A stretch of DNA of 64,000 bases, taken from positions 59,846,228 through 59,910,227 of the forward strand of contig NC_088716.1 of assembly GCF_963576615.1 (NCBI RefSeq), given 5' to 3'. Made by a program: the position numbers and the translations under genes. The stretch comes from Watersipora subatra. Its lineage: Eukaryota; Bryozoa; Gymnolaemata; Cheilostomatida; Watersiporidae. Shown in pieces: positions 24,301 to 37,200 of this stretch (positions are counted from its first letter, which is position 1; each line of letters opens with the position of its first letter). Under the pieces are notes generated by a model that had not been told where the DNA came from, searched no databases, and saw only the letters and a list, made by a program, of their open reading frames with translations.

Positions 24301-27300
24301 AGTAATTGATGGATTAAGCTTGAGAATGCCACATTAATATTTATTGTCAAATGACCCTGACCTACATAGAATTGCACGGTTCCAGCATAGAACACATAGC
24401 TATGCCTAGCAAGAAAAAAGAGATTTCCCCGTATGGTATGGCCTTAAAGGTTGACTTGCAACAAAATTCAAATTACAGTTATTTGGTATCAAAAGATTCA
24501 CCATGTCTTACTCTGTTGTGTTGTAGGTGCCAAATATGTGGAAATGTGATTACAAGCCCTTAAAAGCTCCAAAACGAAAAGCTGCCTTAGATTGGAATCT
24601 GTTTATTTATCTGACGTATTCATTACAGTTTGGTTATCGTCTTGTCACGTGATGTTCTCACGTGTATTGAAAGGCCAATAAAAAGCTCACTATAAAACAT
24701 ATCGTAGCACTAGTTTATGACAAACACTTCGGGTTTTACCGAAGTCCCCGTATTAAATATAGATGCTCGCTACTTTACAGTTTTGTTTCGGCATTATTCA
24801 TATTCAATCGTCAAGTCGTACCCTAGGACACTTATGTATTCGCGGCATCTAACTTTCGCATTTTCGCGGTGTCATCCTCTCGCGAAAGTTTCATGTGCGA
24901 AACTAAACTATCATAACAAACGAGCGAAAAAGCGAAACTAAATAGCTTTGTTCATTGATACTGTAGAATGGAATTTTATAACATTTATTTTAACATTTTT
25001 AACGACCACTATAGCATCGTTAAAATATAAACCAACAAAATAATTTGACTGTCAAAATTTATTACATTATTATTTTGCAATTAATTATGATTATTTTCCT
25101 ATTAAGAATGATTTATAATGATAGGAATTTGATGTCAATGCACACGCATTAGTAGCGTTATTGTTTGTTGGGGACATCAATCAATGCAGTGAGCACCGTG
25201 TGTTGAAAGAAAATAAGACACACTGACACTCACAGTAGTACACAAGCAGCGTGGCTCTGGAAAGGTTTGGATTCACCACTGACACCTCTTCAATAACTTG
25301 TAATTTTTTGAGATTTGTTTTGTTTTAAGTGATGTGACTGACGAGACATTTTTAAATTAAAATAGGCAAAACTTGAACGCAGTTAAAACGCTCAGAAAAA
25401 AGACATCTTTTTCTTTTGAGCGTTTTAACAAAGATCAATTTTGCGGATTTCATTTTAAGTTCATTCGGAGGCTTTTACACTTTCGATGGGACATGGCCAA
25501 GCGGGTGTTTGATAAAACTTAATCTTCTGCAAACCTTTATAAAAGTCGTTAACAAAAAGATTTTGCCTCTGATGATGATAATAATGATGCCTAAGAACTA
25601 CTAAAAGTTGATGTTTGTCTCTATGGCTTGGAATGAAGTGATATTCTACAGCGATAAAAACCGTGTCCGTTGGGCAAATAACTTTTCAAATAAATGATGT
25701 TGAGGTCGAGTTATCTGAAGCAATTTATCATTGCGTTGGAACTGACCAAACAAATCTGTTTGAGTTAACCTTGTGTTTGAGATGAAATGTTACATTTTAT
25801 TTGAGGGCGAGTTATCCGAGTTGGACTGTACTTACCATAAAAAATTCCCAAAAAGTTGGGGCGGCTCAGCCGGCCAGCCGCCCCAGTGAAAACGGGCCTG
25901 TTGATAGTCCAAGAAACAAATGGCAGCAAGCGATCAAATTGCATTATCGACCGTGCCCACACCATTCTACCTGCGGTTCACAATTACAAACTAGTGGCCA
26001 AATGAAATTTTTTTTATCGGTGAACTGAACCTGAGGAATCTAATTATGTTTGTTCCACTACATTTATTTTCACATCACTATATTTTCGCACTCATCAGAG
26101 CTGCGAAATTAAGTGGCTGCGAAATTTTACTCTGTGAGCTACTCACGAAACTAAATACTAGCGAAATATAAGTGTCCTAGGGTAATCTGATAACGTGACC
26201 CAATACTTCGCAAATAATTTTTGCAGCACTTTTCGATTATCACAGGTAACCAACAGGCTCGTCATGATTATCAGACAATGATATGTACTCCTTCGAGCTA
26301 AGGTTAAAAAGTTTAACGATTTTTTACGGTAAGTTATAAGATATCAGTTCTAAAAGTGACAGCATAACAATGACGATAAAACAGACGCGTAAGAACAATA
26401 GACATGGTTTTATTGAATGCGTGAAGTATATTTGTGAAAATATTTCGACGAATGAGGTTGCATGAAAGTGTAAACAGAAACGATCCTGTAACAACTACAT
26501 CCCATTTGAGCCGTCTTGGAAAGTGAATCCAAACTACGGCAGTCTCGTGTGGCTGCGATTAACTGTACGTTTTTTTTAGATTTTAAGAGCTTGTAATCAC
26601 ATTCCCATATATTTTGCACCTACAACACAACAGAGTAAGACATGGTGAGTCTTATGATACCAAATAACTGTAATGTGATTTTTGTTGCAAGTCAACCTTT
26701 AAGTTAAGACATCATGTAAACCATTCTAGGACAGACGTTACACTTGATATCACACAGAAAATAGACCGCACACTTGATATCGCACAAGAAATAGGCGGTA
26801 CACTTGATATTACACAGAAAATAGATGGTACACTTGATATCACACAGGAAATAGATGGTCCACTTGATATCACACAGGAAATAAACGGTATACTTGATAT
26901 TACACAGGAAATAGATGGTACACTTGATATCACACAGGAAATAGACGGTACATTTGATAGCATACAGGAAATAGACTGTACACTTGATATCACACAGGAA
27001 ATACACGGTACACTTGATATTACACAGGAAATAGATGGTACACTTGATATCTCACAGGAAATAGACGGTATACTTGATATCACACAGGAAATAGACGGTA
27101 CACTTGATATGACACAGGAAATAGATGGTACACTTGATATCACACAGGAAATAGACGGTACACTTGATATCACACAGGAAATAGACGGTACACTTGATAT
27201 CACACAGGAAATAGACGGTACACTTGATATCACACAGGAAATAGACGGTACACTTGATATCACACAGGAAATAGACGGTACACTTGATATCTCACAGGAA

Positions 27301-30300
27301 ATACACGGTACACTTGAAATCACACAGGAAATAGACGGTACACTTGATATCACACAGGAAATAGACGGTACACTTGATATCACACAGGAAATAGACGGTA
27401 CACTTAATATCACACAGGAAATAGATGGTACACTTAATATCACACAGGAAATAGACGGTACACTTAATATCACACAGGAAATAGACGGTACACTTGATAT
27501 CACACAGGAAATAGACGGTACACTTGATATCACACAGGAAATAGACGGTACACTTGATATCACACAGGAAATAAACGGTACACTTGATATCACACAGGAA
27601 ATAGACGGTACACTTGATATCACATAGGAAATAGACGGTACACTTGATATCACACAGGAAATAGACGGTATACTTGATATCACACAGGAAATAGACGGTA
27701 CACTTGATATCACACAGGAAATAGACGGTATACTTGACATCACACAAGAAATAGATGGTATACTTGATATCACACAGGAAATAGATGGTACACTTGATAT
27801 CACACAGGAAATAGATGGTACACTTGATATCACACAGGAAATAGACGGTACACTTGATATTACACAGGAAATAGACGGTACACTTGATATCACACAGGAA
27901 ATAGATGGTACACTTGATATCACACAGGAAATAGATGGTACACTTGATATTACACAGGAAATAGATGGTATACTTGATATCACATAGAGAATTTGATAAC
28001 AATATAGGATGACAGTGACTAAATTGAGTTAAAGCAAATAACACAATAGAAAAAGCATAACATGTTCTCTTTGAACTCGTCAAACTCTTGTGAGAAAATA
28101 AACTCAAAATGTACATACATATTTTTCTGCAAGACTAGTTTGTGACATTTTGAATCTCATAAAAATACCTATACAGAGCTTATGTAAGATCAAATATAAC
28201 TCATACAGGGCTTATGCAAGATCAAAGATAATTCAACAGGGCTTATGCAAGATCAAAGATAACTTATACAGGGCTCATGCAAGATCAAAGATAATTTATA
28301 CAGGGCTCATGCAAGATCAAAGATAATTTATACAGGGCTCATGCAAGATCAAAGATAATTTATACAGGGCTCATGCAAGATCAAAGATGATTCATACAGG
28401 GCTCATGCAAGATCAAAGATAACTTATACAGGGCTTATGCAAGATCAAAGATAACTCATGCAAGATCACAGCAATAGCTTGCCTACATTTCCAGGCAAGA
28501 ACTTCATTCGTTAAATATTTAAATGGAGGTCAAAGATATCAGAGCTAATCGCTTATTGTGGGTAGTGAAATGAGCGTATAGTTAAGATAACTCCTCGGGT
28601 TCTGTTTTTTATTAAAGATACAGATTGGCTAACACTCAACAGACAGTCTAGAGCTGAACACACAAATATGGCGCATCACCTACAATATCAAATACCTACA
28701 GTAGCAGATCATATCAGATGTATTGCTATATGAGCTCACATCAATGTGTTCCTGGGTAAAGGTTTCAGGGTCCGCACCCATCATGTTAGCGAGGTATCGT
28801 CTTCCCATCTCAAACTCCTCCTTATGTTCAGCCAACATGTTCTCTGACAAACAAAAGCAACCATTTATAAATAACACGCTTCGATGAAGCAGCCCAAGTT
28901 TGTAAGTTTTGTGGCTTGTTATGAAATCTTGATAAAATATCTCCGGTGTCAGATCACTAATAGTTGAAAAGAAATAACTAGCTAAAATGTAATGGCCAGT
29001 TAAGAAAACCAGATGAATCGTTACTCCCATAGTGCCCATATGACATATATGTAACTCAGATGAGTAGTTAACTCCACAGCACCCCATGTGACATATATGT
29101 AACAGCAGTTTTGTAGAGTTGCCCTACCATCAATATGCATTTACGCGTAAAACTCCTAGTTTAATACTAAAGTTGATTGGTTTACAACAAGTCATGTGAC
29201 AGAGGAGCCATTTTTATTTAGTTTTCTCCAGATTTTATGTAACGTGTTAAATGTACTGGAGCTATCAAGCTGAAAGCATCATAACGTGTCATGTCAATAT
29301 GTCACATAATAAAAACTAGTAATATAAACAAATAATATACAGTAATAATATAAAACAGCAATTTTTGTTTCTATATCATAAAATATGGGTGCAAATGAAT
29401 GTGCAGCATTAAATATCCTACCATTATCCTACCTAATATTCATTATCTGGGTACTGCAAGATTAAAACTAATCTATAAATAAAGACAAAAACAAAAGTAT
29501 GCACTAGTAAATATAGTTTTAACAACTGCATCAACTTGATTACATAAACTGTTTTGTCAATATTTCATATTACCAACATTCTACGAATGTTGATAAAATA
29601 TATAATGGTGAAGTTGCAAACACATTACCTTGAAATGCATGCTTTAAACCTTAGATGAGGCGATAACTTTGGAAGCAGTCACCATTTAACTTCTATACTA
29701 TGATTGGGCAAGCGTCTGTCCCAACTATCATATAACCAATGTTAGTTGGGACATCAGGTGCTTACCATAACAGTATCGCCTGGGTTAGGACCAAGTTATA
29801 AAGCAAAATTCAAGTTGAATAAAAATAACTGTACTGCAGGAAAAACAAAATACAAATGAAAATAATTCAGACATCGTTTGGGAATGATCGAACTATTTTT
29901 AAAGTCAGAATTTTTATCACTCCAACAAAATAAAACAAAGATTAAAAATAGCCAGAAACTAACAGTGATATTACCATGGGCTCGAGCTTTTTCCAGATAG
30001 TCCTGCATAGCTTTGCTTATCCGCAATACTCTGTGGTGGGTTGTGTCTTCTGTGGCGGGTAGCTTTTGATTTGAAGTTGTACAGGTACGAGTGTTTAGAT
30101 GTTGCAAACATTTTGCATGAGAAAATGGCTAAAATATTACAACATGCTGGTTGATTGGATGAACGATGTGCATACACATTCTATGTAGATGTTTGGTTCC
30201 ACCATGTATAGCTACAATTGTTGCAAGATTTGCTTTAGATCAAGATTCAACTTTGAGCTCTTAAAACAAAACAGAATACAACTTAGTATGGCAGACGATT

Positions 30301-31090
30301 TTAATCTATAAAAGAATGTCACTCAAAATTGAGCAATGCTAAGATAGTAAAACTAAACAAACTAACAACTTCAAAACAGTAGTCTTTGGCATTATGAGAT
30401 TCGTATGAAGCTTCCAAAAAAATGGCAACTAAAAAATTTTGAAATTTCATGAAACGCTGACTGCAGGATGAGTTTCTCAAGAGAGGGGTTAACACCATTG
30501 ATTTCTTATCTCATGTTTCCTATGGACACTACTGTTGATAGACGCTACTGCTGCTAGACACTACTGCTGCTAGACACTACTACTAGACACTACCACTACT
30601 AGATACTACTACTAGTAAACACTATTGCAACTAGATACTATTAGTACTAGACACTACTGCCATTAGACACTACTGCTACTAGGCACTACTGCTACTTGAC
30701 ACTACTGCTACTAGACACTGCTGTTACTAGACACATGCTACTACACGCTTCCGCTACTAACCGCTACTGCTACTAAACACTGCTACTACTAAACACTGCT
30801 GCTACTAGACACTGCTGTTACTAGACACTGCTGTTACTAGACACATGCTACTACACGCTACTGCTACTAGACGATACTGCTACTAGACAATACTGCTACT
30901 AGACATTCCTGCAAAATTGGCATTAAAAAGGCAAAAATATGTTTGTATCATATTGTTGTTTTTACAGTAAAACAAGAGTACTTGTCAAAGTAGCACAGAA
31001 CTGTCTAACATAACCAACCTCTAAATATGGAGAAATTAATTTTCTAGAATGGTGCGCTGCAGTGAGCGCTCTCCTGATGGAGGCCGCCAT
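18364..31090 (-). CDS. MRPS9: Mitochondrial small ribosomal subunit protein uS9m
   Basis: Complete ten-exon gene: 31090-31019, 30128-29975, 28843-28740, 23556-23463, 22573-22500, 22391-22327, 22176-22095, 20092-19815, 19693-19524 and 18455-18364. All phases join into 394 residues plus TAA, close to the vertebrate length (about 396). It encodes the mitochondrial form of ribosomal protein S9, whose C-terminal tail reaches the decoding centre. The N terminus ([14 protein letters not shown], then RTCTTS) is Arg/Ser-rich and acid-poor, as expected of a mitochondrial transit peptide. Family text includes [54 protein letters not shown] and [20 protein letters not shown]. The universal S9 domain spans about residues 275-394: [32 protein letters not shown] and the basic end [14 protein letters not shown]. 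Introns are loaded with tandem arrays. The start ATG sits in a Kozak-like context (AAGATGGCG). Confidence 0.97.
18630..18835. repeat. GT-rich compound array
   Basis: Repeats of TGTGTAACTTTGTGTGTG, with runs of TG and TATG. MRPS9 intron 9. Confidence 0.9.
19150..19490. repeat. 49-bp minisatellite, about 7 copies
   Basis: Unit contains CACCTAACACTATTACTGAT and GAGTCATAG; spacing of CACCTAACAC is 49 bases. The array ends about 35 bases from exon 9 of MRPS9 (exon end 19524). Confidence 0.9.
20908..20955. repeat. Perfect hairpin, 23-bp arms, 2-base loop
   Basis: Arms 20908-20930 and 20933-20955 are exact reverse complements (core CTAGGGGTAGATTAACC). MRPS9 intron 7. Confidence 0.95.
21004..21051. 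repeat. Perfect hairpin, 22-bp arms, TTTT loop
   Basis: Arms 21004-21025 and 21030-21051 are exact reverse complements (CTTGTAGGGTAGTTTCCCC...). It shares the CTTGTAGG/CCCCTAG motifs with the hairpin 50 bp to its left. Confidence 0.95.
21370..22065. repeat. ~27-36-bp minisatellite, about 23 copies
   Basis: Unit GAGACAGAGATGCTGGTGTA followed by ATGCAGATGAG of variable length. Ends about 30 bases from the exon 7 donor of MRPS9. Its three open minus-strand frames are repeat artefacts. Confidence 0.93.
24448..26698. mobile_element. TTAA-flanked DNA transposon with ~110-bp terminal inverted repeats
   Basis: Left end AGGTTGACTTGCAACAAAA at 24448 and its inverse at 26698 are flanked by TTAA (24444-24447 and 26699-26702). 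Similarity between the ends extends about 120-150 bp inward. TTAA targets are used by piggyBac and Kolobok elements; which applies here is unknown, and no transposase is left. A second element is nested inside. Lies in MRPS9 intron 3. Confidence 0.8.
24821..26182. mobile_element. TA-flanked element nested in the TTAA element
   Basis: Starts CCCTAGGACACTTATGT and ends with the inverse near-copy (ATAAGTGTCCTAGGG), with TA on each side (24819-24820, 26183-26184), as for Tc1/mariner-type elements. 1362 bp, no recognisable transposase. Both ends carry TTCGC/GCGAAA-rich subterminal text. Confidence 0.7.
26732..27990. repeat. 30-bp minisatellite, about 42 copies
   Basis: Unit with CACTTGATATCACACAGGAA and ATAGACGGTA, very homogeneous in the middle (27000-27750). 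Starts about 30 bases after the right end of the TTAA element. MRPS9 intron 3. Its long open frames are repeat artefacts. Confidence 0.97.
28178..28470. repeat. 32-bp minisatellite, about 8-9 copies
   Basis: Unit with ACAGGGCTCATGCAAGATC then AAAGATAA. MRPS9 intron 3, between the 30-bp array and exon 3. Confidence 0.92.
30530..30905. repeat. ~15-18-bp array of CTACTAGACACTACTG type
   Basis: Irregular copies of GCTACTAGACACTACT across 370 bp in MRPS9 intron 1. Confidence 0.88.
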
Positions 31091-31379
31091 CTTTGATACA
31101 CTTTGGTTCAGGAGGTACAAATATTTCCTCTCGCTTTAAAAAGCGTTCTGTTGCGCTGCAACGACACTTGAGCTCTCATACCCTCTACAATACAAATTGT
31201 TATGTTTTGTACCGGATACTAATAAGGCTAAGAGAAAGTGCTAGAAACCTACGCTACGCGTTGTTTTTTCTTAGCGATAGTTAGCAATAAAATATCCTCT
31301 TGCTTTAGGACAACAACCATCATAAAACGGACACGGTTTATTCAGGTGTAGTCATTAAAATTTATCGACATGATAGGTA

Positions 31380-32880
31380 TTGGCATTTTTCAGAATCAAT
31401 CGAGTGGTTTGATGGCTTTGTTTTTATGTGTTGTAAAGCTGGGCCAGACATGCTTCGTAAAGAAGGTCTACAAATAAATGTGAAATTAACTTCTAAATGC
31501 ATAGCTAAAATATACAATTATTTTTTTGAAATTGGATAATTGCCAAAAGCATAGAAATCAGCAAATGTTACTCTGCACAAAAAAGGGCAGAATGGAAATA
31601 CCAAATAACTATAGACCCGTTTCACTAATAAGCATCCCATGCAAAATTCTAGAACATGTGGTTTTGAGAACACTTGATTTTAAACTAGACTCTATATTCC
31701 ATAACCGCCAGCATGGATTTAGGAGAGGACTTTCTTGCAAAACCCAGCTTTGTGGAACTCTACATGACTTATTATACTCAGCTGAAGCATCAAACAACAT
31801 ACATGCGGTTGTACTTGATTTCACAAAAGCATTTGACAAGGTACCTCATGAGCTTCTAATGCAAAAACTTTCTACTATACAAGGTATTGACAGTTACTTA
31901 TTAACATGGATGCATGACTTCTTGTCTGAGCGAAATCAATGTGTGGTGCTCAATGGAGTTAAATCTACTGTTCTGCCTGTGACCTCAGTAATACCATAAG
32001 AATCTGTATTAAGGCCTACTCTCTTCTTAGTGTACATCAATGACCTCTCAGATTGTATAAACTGCTCAGTAAGTCTGTTTGCAAATGACACTCTGAGTTA
32101 CCAAGTGGTCAACAACACAACTGATGAAAATAGTTTTCAAAAAAGCATTGATTCACTGCAACAATGGGCAGATAAATGTATAATGAATTTCAATGCAACT
32201 AAGTGTCACATTATCGGCTTTAACAACAGTAGAGTAATATCAAAATACGCTCTTGGTGATGAAGTTCTAGACTGTGTAGAATATACACTCTATCTTGGTG
32301 TCCAGTTACAATCTAACCTAAGATTTAACAAGCATACATGTATTTCTGAAAAAAAACAGTAGTTGCAAAGCAACAACTAGGCATGATAAAAAGAGCCTTA
32401 TACTGGGCTCCACAATCTGCTCGATTGCTGGCATACAAGTCACTTTGTCGTCCACATCTTGAATATGCTGCAGCAATATGGGGTCAGTTTCTAAAAAACA
32501 CATAGCATGTGTAGAAGCTGTTCAGAATCAAGCTGTATGTTTTATAAGCCACATTAAAGGATGAGAAAGTGTTAGTGAAGCGAAATAAAAGCTCGGTCTT
32601 GGGCTATTACAAAAGAGACGTCGTGACATCAGACTACAACTTTTAATGAGGATACTTAGTGAAGAGGATAAGCATTCAGCACTGAACAGTTCATACGACC
32701 AACTTATTAACCAATCCAAGCCTCACATTCAAACTTGAGCAAACGGTAAAGGACTATCATCATCCGTACATGCCACTAAAAGTGAATACTTTAACAGTTT
32801 TTTACCTAGAACCATAAGAGACATTAAAGGTCTTACTTATAACCACTCAACTAAAGCACCATAAACTCATGTAGCAAGTT
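31380..32880 (+). mobile_element. 5'-truncated LINE (CR1/jockey-like reverse transcriptase)
   Basis: Starts in the thumb-side part of the RT domain and runs to the end of the protein. Text in order: NYRPVSLISIPCKILEHVVL, QHGFRRGLSCKTQL, AVVLDFTKAFDKVPHELL, WMHDFLSERNQCVVLNG, LVYINDLSDCIN, LFANDTLSYQVV (normally FADDT) and a C-terminal block near 32370-32720. An in-frame stop falls just before the usual VPQGSVLGP motif (near 31998), and further frame breaks follow, so it is inactive. It inserted in the gap between MRPS9 and CFAP298. The 3' end is placed near 32880 where protein similarity stops; no clear tail repeat seen. Confidence 0.85.
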
Positions 32881-34271
32881 AAGCTTGCACTACTGACTAA
32901 CATTAAACTCAATTACTCGAAAGCTGAAAACTACTGCAAAAAAATTAAATCATGAGGCACACCACTTCCACATTAAGTGGTCTAGTGTGAAGGCAAATAC
33001 GAGGTAATTGGAGGTAGTTATAGTTTTTGTGCGCATTTATTCTTGCGCTGTTGTTCTAAAACATAAAAAAAACAATCATTTGATTGCTGAAATTTTGATG
33101 CGCCTGATATCATGACGAATAGGTTTAGCATAATATTACAATAGATTCACTGTTTGTAGTGGTATTCCTTTTTTTAAAGTCACCACTAAGCTTGATAAGC
33201 TAAATAATGTCTGAGCGTTTGAGTCTCATTATGAGTTCCTCTCTTCTTATATTTTCTTGCACAGAAATGGCTAGTTTTAATTTTTGCGTAATGAGCAGGC
33301 ATTACCATGTCTTTCATCTTAATGCAAAATATAGCACAACATGAATTGCACACTCTATAGGTGGACGTTTTTCAAGCAAAAAATTTGTGAAAACTCTGAT
33401 CACATTAATTATCTAAGCTAAAATATTTCTAGTTTACTTCAAATTTAATTTTATGCTATCCAGTGCAGGACTTTGTAATGGGCAGACTTTGGGGTTTATT
33501 CATTGTAATCTTTTGAAATGTCACTTCTAACAAAACTGTTTATCACCTTGCAAGTGCCTTTCATCAAGTGTAGTTTTTAGTTTATAAATGATGCGTAGCT
33601 GTTAGATATGATTCAAATGATTTTACTGTTAATTTTTTCTAACTATTTTGTGTGTGACATAAATAGAAATTTCTTGAAATAGTATGTCTGATGAAGGTCA
33701 TTATGATTGTGCGATGGTCATATAAATATACAATTGCAAAGTGTTGTGTGACAAAACTTTATGGAGTGTTATTTGCTATATAATCTGGAAATTTCAAGCA
33801 ACTAAAAGAGTGCTGTCTGTTTGATAGTTCAACAAAGTAAAAAATTTTTATCACGTTTGGCCATCCTATATTGTAGGATGCGTAGGTCATGATATAGATC
33901 ATGCAAGTCTACTCATGGAGCAATCTAATAAAAAATGATAACAATGAAATGAGTAATTTACAATTTATTCATTAGACCACCAAGTTATATTGAAGCCATC
34001 ATGCATCAGAATCAATACTAACCTATTTATAAGAAAAGGCAACTCCAAAGTATGCTACACAAAATAATGTAATTTTGATTACACCATATCTCACAGGTTC
34101 AGTAACATTGCTAAGATGTTTTTTTGAAACTCTTTGTGGTTGGAGGCTCAGGAATATTCTCTAAAAATCAAATCACCGGAATTGATGTAAAGCAGAGTTT
34201 ATTGAAATAGGAATAATCTCTATCAAGACTTCATGTGATTCATTCAAGAAGTAAATGTATGTAGGGAAAAG
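32881..34271. other. Gap before CFAP298, nothing recognised
   Basis: AT-rich sequence between the LINE fragment and the CFAP298 start codon. It must hold the CFAP298 promoter, but no element is visible. Confidence 0.5.
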
Positions 34272-37200
34272 ATGGTTAAGATACATGTGAAAAAGGGAGA
34301 CGAGAGCCAGTTTCTAATGGATACGACCGTCAGTCGGCCCGTAGATGATCTTCTTGCCGAAGTCGCCTTCACATACAATGGCAGGCTCAAGGTCATGAGA
34401 CTATGTGCAGGTATTTAAAGTGATGCCTTTTTTATGTCAGCTTTGTTTATAGACCTTTTTCATATCATTCTGGATAGAAAAGTTTAAAACAATTCATCGA
34501 TTAATTTTAGTTTATTACCCGTGAGAGAAAATTAGCTGGGGCTTTTTTGAGCGAGGTCTGCCGACTTGGTACTGATGTAGCGCGGGAGCACTTGTGGTTG
34601 GATGCCCTTCCTAACGCTACCAATGATCCTTTTGTGACTCAAACCATCGACCTACTGATCAAACGTCGACACTCTAACCACCGAACCACAGTTGCTAGTA
34701 GAATGTTTTAAAAGACATTTGTCTTCATTGTAGAGATAGAAATGCTGGCTGACCATGGAATTACCCTGCCGCCTAACATGCAAGGTCTCAATGATGAACA
34801 AATAGAGGATCTAAAGCTACATGATGAGTGGGCTGACAAGTGCAAGCCTAGTGGGGGCCCTGTTTTTAGTGCAGACAAAATTGGGCGGCGCAATGGACAA
34901 GGTGAATATTTCCTGTTAAGGTTATTAAAGTATTAGTAGGAGGTCTGCATCGTTTATAGCTGTATTAGTGTTCTTAGTAACAAGACCAACTCAAGCTAAC
35001 GCTGTTGTCACTTGAGAATGCGTCATCGTTGCAAGAATCACATGGAGAGCTTTCCAGTGATTGCATAGCTTTGCGAATCATACGCTTGTCTTCACATGTT
35101 TATTCATTTTCATCAGGCTATAATTTTAGTTTAATTTTTTATTTTGATGTTAGTAGTAGTGTATTAAATCTACTCTGAATGGGTGATTTTATGGACAGTG
35201 AAGGTAATATTGACAGCCGGTGAGACTTCACCTAGTTTTACCAGAACATGCATCTATGTTATATGGTTTGTTACAGCGATACTTTATAATATTAATGCAC
35301 ATATGACTGCATGAAAGGCAACATGGAAAAATAGCTCCTAAAAACCCGCCACAATTTATATAATATACTAATATTTGAAAAAGTTTAAAAAGAATGTATT
35401 ATTATTCAGCTTTAATATGGCTAGTCTGAAGACATTGTTTGAGCTAGAAGATTAAAAAGGAGACAACTTCAAATCTGTAATCAGACAATAAGCAAACACC
35501 ATTATTTTTTTACCGTCAGGCTAGTTAAAACAAGCCGATTTCAATCGAATTTTGTTTAAGCTTTATCACAATGCGCTTGCTATTGGTTAGTTGCTATAAA
35601 AAACTTGCTTTAAAAAGAGTTTGCTAAGCAGCTGGTATTTTTAGATATGCATTTTTTAAACCTAGTAAGCATCAATGTAGCTGAGAATTTTTATAACGGC
35701 GCTAGCTAGCTGCTAGCTATGTAGATATGGCATCAATCAAAACAGGAAACTATCTCTCCACATTAGCTCCCTATCATGCATCGCTGTTTTATTGCTTAAA
35801 CCTTGAGCTAAATAAAAAATGGGTATCTTATTGTTGCATCAATGCTATAACTTACCGTTGAGCATTTAAATTCTTTAGATATTATTGTACCTGATTGTTA
35901 CGAGCGTGCTCTGCATAGACTCACCACAAGCACTTGTCACTGCTAGTCATGAGTTCTTCTTTTTCACCTCCTGGCACACTTCCAAGGTTATCCTGGATAG
36001 ATAATAATCAGGTACATATTGGCTGGAGGGGTATCATGCATTAGACCAGTCTCTCACGCGTTGCCTCCCGCCATGTTGACAAAGTCTTCCCACCTCAATA
36101 CCCTCAACTAAGTGAATTCAACTGATGTTCTTTGCAGCCCCAAACAGTCAGATGAAAGAAGTGCTACAGAAGACAGTGAAGGAAGCAAAAGATATGATAT
36201 CAAAGAAACAGGTTGCATCCGATATCTGCGTCACCCCGAAGGTAGTGTCACAAGCAATAGACATATTGAGGGGAGCTGTCACGATAGTTTATCCCATGGG
36301 ACTCCCTCCTCACGACCCTATACAGGCTGAATTTGACAATGAGGAGGACCTTTCAGGAACTCAGGCAAGGCATAGTTGCAATTGCTAACTCCTAGTATCC
36401 ACCCGACCTACATATTTATCACTTACTGCGCTGCTTATTGCCATCTGCTTAAGCTTATTGCCATCTATCAGTCATATACTCTCATGTCTTCAGGCTGCCC
36501 TGGACGTGATTGAAGAGAAGGAGCTCTCCATGTGGTGGGCGCAGAAAGAGTTTGTGCGAGGAAAGAAACTTGAGGATTATCTTGGCAAAAATGAAAAGAC
36601 TAAAATCATCTCAAAAATACAAAAGGTCTGTACATTTCATAATTATATATTAGACTGAGTTCTGCATTATCAGTATCTTGCGGTCTTTTTGGAGTTGTAA
36701 CACCACGTTGTCCTGTTGCACATAATTATATGTCTAACAGGCTACTGGTAGGGCAGGACTCGGAAGTCACACAATATTCAGCGTTAGCTGTAGCAGGTCT
36801 AGTACATCTATATATACATATTTCTCAAAGTTTGTCATCTGTCCCTCGGTATGTCCAGCTATAGCTATCGATTAATCCCTTGGAATAAAGAAGCTGTATC
36901 GCAGAATATTTGATCTCGGACCCTTCGGTTCACCAGTCTAATGCTTTATCAATTCAGCCACATGAGCTTGATGGATTCATTAGGTGATATATGTCGCTAC
37001 ATGGGAGCAAATACGCTACCGCTTTCCGTCACAATGCAAAGTGATGTCATAACGTCATGAGAAGTGTATTATTAGTAAGCTTACTCAAATTTTTCATAGG
37101 CATTGTGCCCGGCTAATAGCAAGTGGCAGGCAACTCTCATTACCTCATTGTTTATAAGCTGATTTTTAATACTCGGGCTATGCCGGGCTTCCCAGCTAGT

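Noticed and set aside
26712-28116. Long ORFs of 423, 274 and 172 codons over the 30-bp array
   Set aside because: Unit length is a multiple of three, so open frames arise by repetition on both strands; they consist only of the repeated decapeptide and lie in an MRPS9 intron.
26732-28470. Regular repeats resembling a CRISPR array
   Set aside because: Units are directly adjacent without unique spacers, and the locus is an animal intron.
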